Assembly: GCA_029202445.1 (NCBI GenBank)
Contig: CP119321.1
Span: 2,968,577 to 3,032,576, forward strand
Source: Candidatus Microbacterium phytovorans
GTDB taxonomy: Bacteria; Actinomycetota; Actinomycetes; Actinomycetales; Microbacteriaceae
Length of the DNA: 64,000 nucleotides
Reading direction: 5' to 3'
The notes beneath the pieces were generated by a model. It made no database searches. It had not been told where the DNA came from and was given only the letters and a program-made list of their open reading frames with translations. Shown piece after piece: positions 61,119 to 64,000 of this stretch. Position numbers and translations under genes: made by a program. Every line of letters begins with the position of its first letter. Position 1 is the stretch's first letter.

Positions 61119-61725
61119 GGTCTCTCTCACTCCAAATAGGTGCACAGCGCTTTGCTGTGGATTCCAGCGTATCGGACCGTGTTTCCGGCGTCTCGGGGCG
61201 GTGCTGTGAGAGCGCCATGAAGCCCCTCGCCCTGAGCGAACACGCCGCCCGTCGGGCACGCAGCGCGGTGTGCGGAACGGCCGGTTCGGCTACCTTCGCC
61301 GCTTCTCCCGCTGGCCCCGGGCTTCGATGACTTCCTTGTCCAAGCTCCCATCGCGCTGCCAGAGGGAAAGACGACGCAACGCAGAGAACACCGCACCGTA
61401 TGCCGCCTAACATCTCGCGTTCGCTGACCGGCGCACGACCCGCCTCGCCCGGCAGACCGGATGGGCAGAGTAGCGGCAGAGTGACAATCTGAGTCCGCGT
61501 GCGGTTCCGCGATCGTCGGGCCCGGCTTACCGCGGCCGGGCCGACATGTCGCTCGCCAAGACGGTCCGCAATCTGAGCATCGAACCGATCCGCGGCCGCT
61601 TCTGCGTCATCGCAGGAACCTAAGCTCGTCGCGATCGCCGGGACCTCGAGCGATCGGCGCCTTGGGGAGAAGGCCGAGAAGTTCGGTGCCCTGGCGAGCA
61701 TCGCCCACCACGGAAAGGTCGGTCC
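61119..61725. other. 607-bp gap with degraded-looking sequence
   Basis: No intact gene. On the minus strand an open stretch (61290-61391) encodes ALRRLSLWQRDGSLDKEV and ends REKRRR-stop, which looks like the tail of a lost protein. On the plus strand short coding-like pieces occur near 61545-61622 and 61622-61729 in two frames. A -10-like TACGCT (minus strand, 61166-61171) probably serves the Bax-inhibitor gene. Confidence 0.45.
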
Positions 61726-61875
61726 ATGACGTCCACCCAGCATGATTGGCGCGGAGGGTTCCGCGTCGGCGCCGGGATCCCAACTCCTTGGGGTAGCGCG
61801 AACGTCTACAGCGCGACGTCGTATGCGCAGTCCCGAATCAAGAACACCGGCTCCGTCCAGTGGTGGCTCAACTGA
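61726..61875 (+). CDS. 49-residue Trp/Gly-rich peptide upstream of ABC genes
   Basis: Starts ATG 61726 with GGAAAGG seven bases upstream and ends six bases before the ATPase ATG at 61881. The peptide has DWRGGFRVGAGIPTPWG early, NVYSATSY in the middle and ends VQWWLN: four Trp, no Cys, no hydrophobic signal. Position and size suggest a peptide handled by the following transporter, for example a bacteriocin-like or signalling peptide with possible cleavage after Gly-Gly. I do not recognise the family. It could also be the remnant of a longer gene. Confidence 0.45.
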   Translation: MTSTQHDWRGGFRVGAGIPTPWGSANVYSATSYAQSRIKNTGSVQWWLN

Positions 61876-61880
61876 GCGGG

Positions 61881-62546
61881 ATGCTCCGCGTCGACCGGCT
61901 CCGGAAGTCGTTCGAGGGGCGGAAGATCTTCGATCTGACCTTCACACTGGGACCTGGCGAGTTCTGCGTCCTTCTCGGGGAGAACGGTGTCGGGAAAACA
62001 ACTCTCTTCCGGTGCCTGCTTCGGCTTGAGAACTACGACGGATCGGTACATGTGGAGGGCACGCAACGACGCGACGCGTTCTTCGGCGTGCTAGATCAGC
62101 CCATGATGTACGCGGCGTGGACGGCCTCGCAGAACATCCGATATCTGCTGAACGACTCGAACGCGCACCTGCTCCCTCCTGCCGCGCGACTCCTTGAACC
62201 GTCGTGGTCACGAGCAAAGGTAGGGAGGCTGTCCACCGGTCAGAGGAAGATGGTCCTCCTTGCCGCAGCGCTTGCAAGTCGCGCGACGATCGTTCTCTTC
62301 GACGAGTTCGCCAACGGGCTAGACCAGGGGGCGCGCGCACTCTTCCGGGAGAGCGTCCGCGAGCAACTCCGAAAAGGCGAGCGGAGCTTCATCGCCACCG
62401 GGCATGATCTCCGCGCATTCGGGGATCTCCCGTCCCGTGTGCTGGCGATGCGCGACGGATCGCTCACCGACGTTACCGAGGCGTATCTCGCACGCCGCGA
62501 CATGGAAGAGGTCTACGAAGCGTATGTGGCGCGAACTGATCCGTGA
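61881..62546 (+). CDS. ABC transporter ATP-binding protein
   Basis: 221 residues. Walker A GENGVGKTT at residues 33-41, a degenerate signature LSTGQRKMV, Walker B IVLFDEFANGLD and switch His GHDLRAFG. Phe replaces the usual Pro after the Walker B Glu. The start is taken as ATG 61881; GTG 61860 or 61863 would overlap the peptide gene. Codons rare elsewhere in the window (CTA, AAA, ACA) occur. Overlaps the permease gene by 23 bp. Confidence 0.88.
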   Translation: MLRVDRLRKSFEGRKIFDLTFTLGPGEFCVLLGENGVGKTTLFRCLLRLENYDGSVHVEGTQRRDAFFGVLDQPMMYAAWTASQNIRYLLNDSNAHLLPPAARLLEPSWSRAKVGRLSTGQRKMVLLAAALASRATIVLFDEFANGLDQGARALFRESVREQLRKGERSFIATGHDLRAFGDLPSRVLAMRDGSLTDVTEAYLARRDMEEVYEAYVARTDP

Positions 62547-63456
62547 ACTGCGCTGGTTTTCCAACAGCCGCGCCACGCTGTCGCTGCTGCTCGGAGCTGT
62601 CGCATTCGCGTCGTGGGGTGCCGTGTCCGGCATTACCTCGACGCAGGGCGCCGTCGCGACGTTTCATGCGACGCTCAGACGATATCTAGAGCGTGGCGAG
62701 GACATCGAAGCCGCGCTCTCTGCGCCTGCGACGATCAAGAACACCCACGAGGGGCAACTGATCGATAACGCGCTGCGCTACGACCTCGACCAGGCTGCGC
62801 TCGCGTTCACTCAGGTGCAGCCGCTCGGAGCCATCGCAACCGCGTTGAGCCTTTGTGCGCTGCTCGCCTTTCCGGTGGTCGGGTTCGCGCTCGGCATCTT
62901 TGTCGCGACGCACGACGTGAAGTCAGGTGTGATCGTCGTGCGGTGGCCCCAATCAGGAGCGACGACGTTCGGACTGATCAAGCCGCTCGCGATAATGATC
63001 GCTTTCGTAGCCATGGCTGCGGTCGTCGCCGCGGTAGCCGTCCCGCTTTCGTGGATGGGGAGCGAGCTCGTGTCATCTCAGGCGGCAGATCTTGAGGCTT
63101 TCGACGTCGCGGGTCCGACGGCGGGGCGGGTCGCGGTCGTCGCAATGCTCGCCGTGCTGGCCGGCTGCGGGGCCGGTGCTTTCGGACTCCTCCTGGGCTC
63201 GATCACGCGCAATCGCAGTTTCACGATCGCCGCTTTCAGCGTGGCATACCTCCTGCTACCCATCCTCGGACCCGCAGATCCGAGGAACCTTCTGGCTGCC
63301 GCGGGTGCCGAGTGTCTCTATTTCGTCGGACAATTCCGTCCAAGCTCCATTGGCGATATCGATCCCGTCCTTTCTTGGGGTGCGCTCGTTGCCTCCACGA
63401 TCGCCTGCAGCGCTGCTGCAGTGATCCCGTGGCTCGCTCGGGGGCGTACTCATTGA
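62524..63456 (+). CDS. ABC transporter permease
   Basis: 310 residues. One membrane segment at the N-terminus (residues ~18-36), an extracellular ~85-residue loop with charged helices (RRYLERGEDIEAALS), then five or six membrane segments. The topology is that of ABC-2-type permeases that export or protect against lipids and peptides. It begins inside the ATPase gene, in another frame. Rare codons such as ATA and CTA suggest foreign origin, like the ATPase. No known permease motif assigns a substrate. Confidence 0.82.
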   Translation: MWRELIRELRWFSNSRATLSLLLGAVAFASWGAVSGITSTQGAVATFHATLRRYLERGEDIEAALSAPATIKNTHEGQLIDNALRYDLDQAALAFTQVQPLGAIATALSLCALLAFPVVGFALGIFVATHDVKSGVIVVRWPQSGATTFGLIKPLAIMIAFVAMAAVVAAVAVPLSWMGSELVSSQAADLEAFDVAGPTAGRVAVVAMLAVLAGCGAGAFGLLLGSITRNRSFTIAAFSVAYLLLPILGPADPRNLLAAAGAECLYFVGQFRPSSIGDIDPVLSWGALVASTIACSAAAVIPWLARGRTH

Positions 63457-63486
63457 GCGGTTTGATCCGGGGCCACACGCCGCCGA

Positions 63487-63492
63487 TAGCCT
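63487..63492 (+). promoter_or_regulatory. -10 box for the phosphodiesterase gene (leaderless)
   Basis: TAGCCT, six bases, ATG at 63499. Confidence 0.6.
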
Positions 63493-63498
63493 GAGGGG

Positions 63499-64000
63499 AT
63501 GCCGCGTCCCTCGCCGACTCGTCGACCCCTCGTGATCGGACACCGCGGCGCCCCCGGGTATCGTCCGGAACACACGCGCTCGTCGTACGAGCTCGCCTTC
63601 GCCGCCGGTGTCGACGCCGTCGAGCCGGACGTCGTCTTCACGAAGGACCGGGTCGCGGTCGTGCGGCACGAGAACGAGATCGGCTCGACCACCGACGTCG
63701 CCGATCGCCCTGAATTCGCCGCCCGTCGCACGACGAAGTCCGTCGACGGCGTGCCTCTCACCGGCTGGTTCACGGAGGACTTCACGTGGGAGGAGTTGGC
63801 GACCCTGCGCTGCCGGGAACGGCTGCCGCTGCTGCGCCCCGACAGCGCCGCCCACGACGGCGCCGAACCCATCCTCCGCCTGCGTGACCTGTTCGGCCTC
63901 GTCGAGGAGGCCTCCTCGCGCCACGGCCGCGACATCGCCATCGTGCTCGAGGTGAAGCATGCGGCGCTGTTCGCCTCGATGGGCTACGACGTCGCCTCGC
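63499..64000 (+). CDS. Glycerophosphodiester phosphodiesterase, partial (3' end outside window)
   Basis: The frame is open to the window end (167 complete codons). VIGHRGAPGYRPEHTRSSYELAFAAGVDAVEPDVVFTKDRVAVVRHE carries the GDPD signature: HRG, the PEHT loop, the EPD metal residues and the catalytic His in RHE. These enzymes hydrolyse glycerophosphodiesters to glycerol-3-phosphate and an alcohol. No signal peptide is seen, so a cytosolic or non-classically exported enzyme. It has its own leaderless promoter, separate from the ABC genes. Confidence 0.92.
   Translation, partial: MPRPSPTRRPLVIGHRGAPGYRPEHTRSSYELAFAAGVDAVEPDVVFTKDRVAVVRHENEIGSTTDVADRPEFAARRTTKSVDGVPLTGWFTEDFTWEELATLRCRERLPLLRPDSAAHDGAEPILRLRDLFGLVEEASSRHGRDIAIVLEVKHAALFASMGYDVAS

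Noticed and set aside
60298..61743. 481-codon minus-strand frame across the Bax-inhibitor gene and the gap upstream
   Set aside because: Most of it overlaps the clear Bax-inhibitor-1 frame on the same strand and has Arg/Pro-rich composition; only short coding-like fragments in the gap remain notable.
61860..61880. GTG 61860 or 61863 as start of the ABC ATPase
   Set aside because: Would overlap the peptide gene; the ATG 61881 gives the usual short N-terminus. Not excluded.

Overview
The window reads as a chromosomal segment of a high-GC actinobacterium, most likely Microbacterium or a close Microbacteriaceae relative. This is inferred from the GC-rich coding with many GTG and TTG starts, the actinobacterial gene neighbourhoods (GuaB-GuaB3-SURF1-DUF3817-GuaA; GlmS-AcpS-Alr-TsaE-TsaB-RimI-TsaD-GroES), and the very frequent GGATGCC/GGCATCC word. 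No rRNA, tRNA, CRISPR array or insertion sequence was recognised.

Layout. 1-2.85 kb: a partial membrane/alpha-beta-hydrolase protein, a lipoprotein and an unknown protein, the last two translationally coupled. 2.9-7.6 kb: the str operon (rpsL, rpsG, fusA, tuf). 8.1-18.1 kb: the S10-spc operon from rpsJ to rplO. 18.1-20.9 kb: secY, adk, map. 21-25 kb: a DsbA-like thiol protein, then the alpha operon (infA, rpmJ, rpsM, rpsK, rpoA, rplQ). 25-30 kb: tandem GNAT protein, PfkB sugar kinase, truA, an EEP-family phosphohydrolase and a secreted CAP-domain protein. 30-36 kb: rplM-rpsI, glmM, an orphan kinase-like membrane protein, Ppx/GppA phosphatase and coaA. 36-45 kb: glmS, acpS, alr, the t6A genes tsaE/tsaB/tsaD with rimI, a THUMP-like methyltransferase, groES under two CIRCE operators. 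45-52 kb: rarD and a branched-chain amino acid ABC transporter with livK convergent to livHMGF. 51.8-58.8 kb: guaB, a DUF559 nuclease-like gene with no canonical start codon, guaB3, SURF1, DUF3817, guaA. 58.8-61.1 kb: a stand-alone LigD polymerase domain and a Bax-inhibitor-1-like membrane protein. 61.1-63.5 kb: an accessory-looking patch with a 49-residue peptide gene, an ABC ATPase and a permease. The window ends inside a glycerophosphodiester phosphodiesterase gene.

How it works together. Most of the window is translation and growth machinery transcribed rightwards from a few strong promoters (TTGNNN-17-TANNNT). The housekeeping genes after 25 kb are instead led by isolated -10 boxes lying 6-8 nt before the start codon, which predicts leaderless mRNAs at about fourteen genes. 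Many terminators are GC-rich hairpins containing GGATGCC/GGCATCC with a GTCGT-like tail rather than a T-run.

Most interesting signals: a family of three 68-74 bp hairpin repeats, two of which bracket the DUF559 gene; a possible common structured leader before infA and rplM; the small-peptide/ABC unit near 62 kb; a beta-sandwich domain fused to LivH; and lysine/alanine or acidic tails on several ribosomal proteins.
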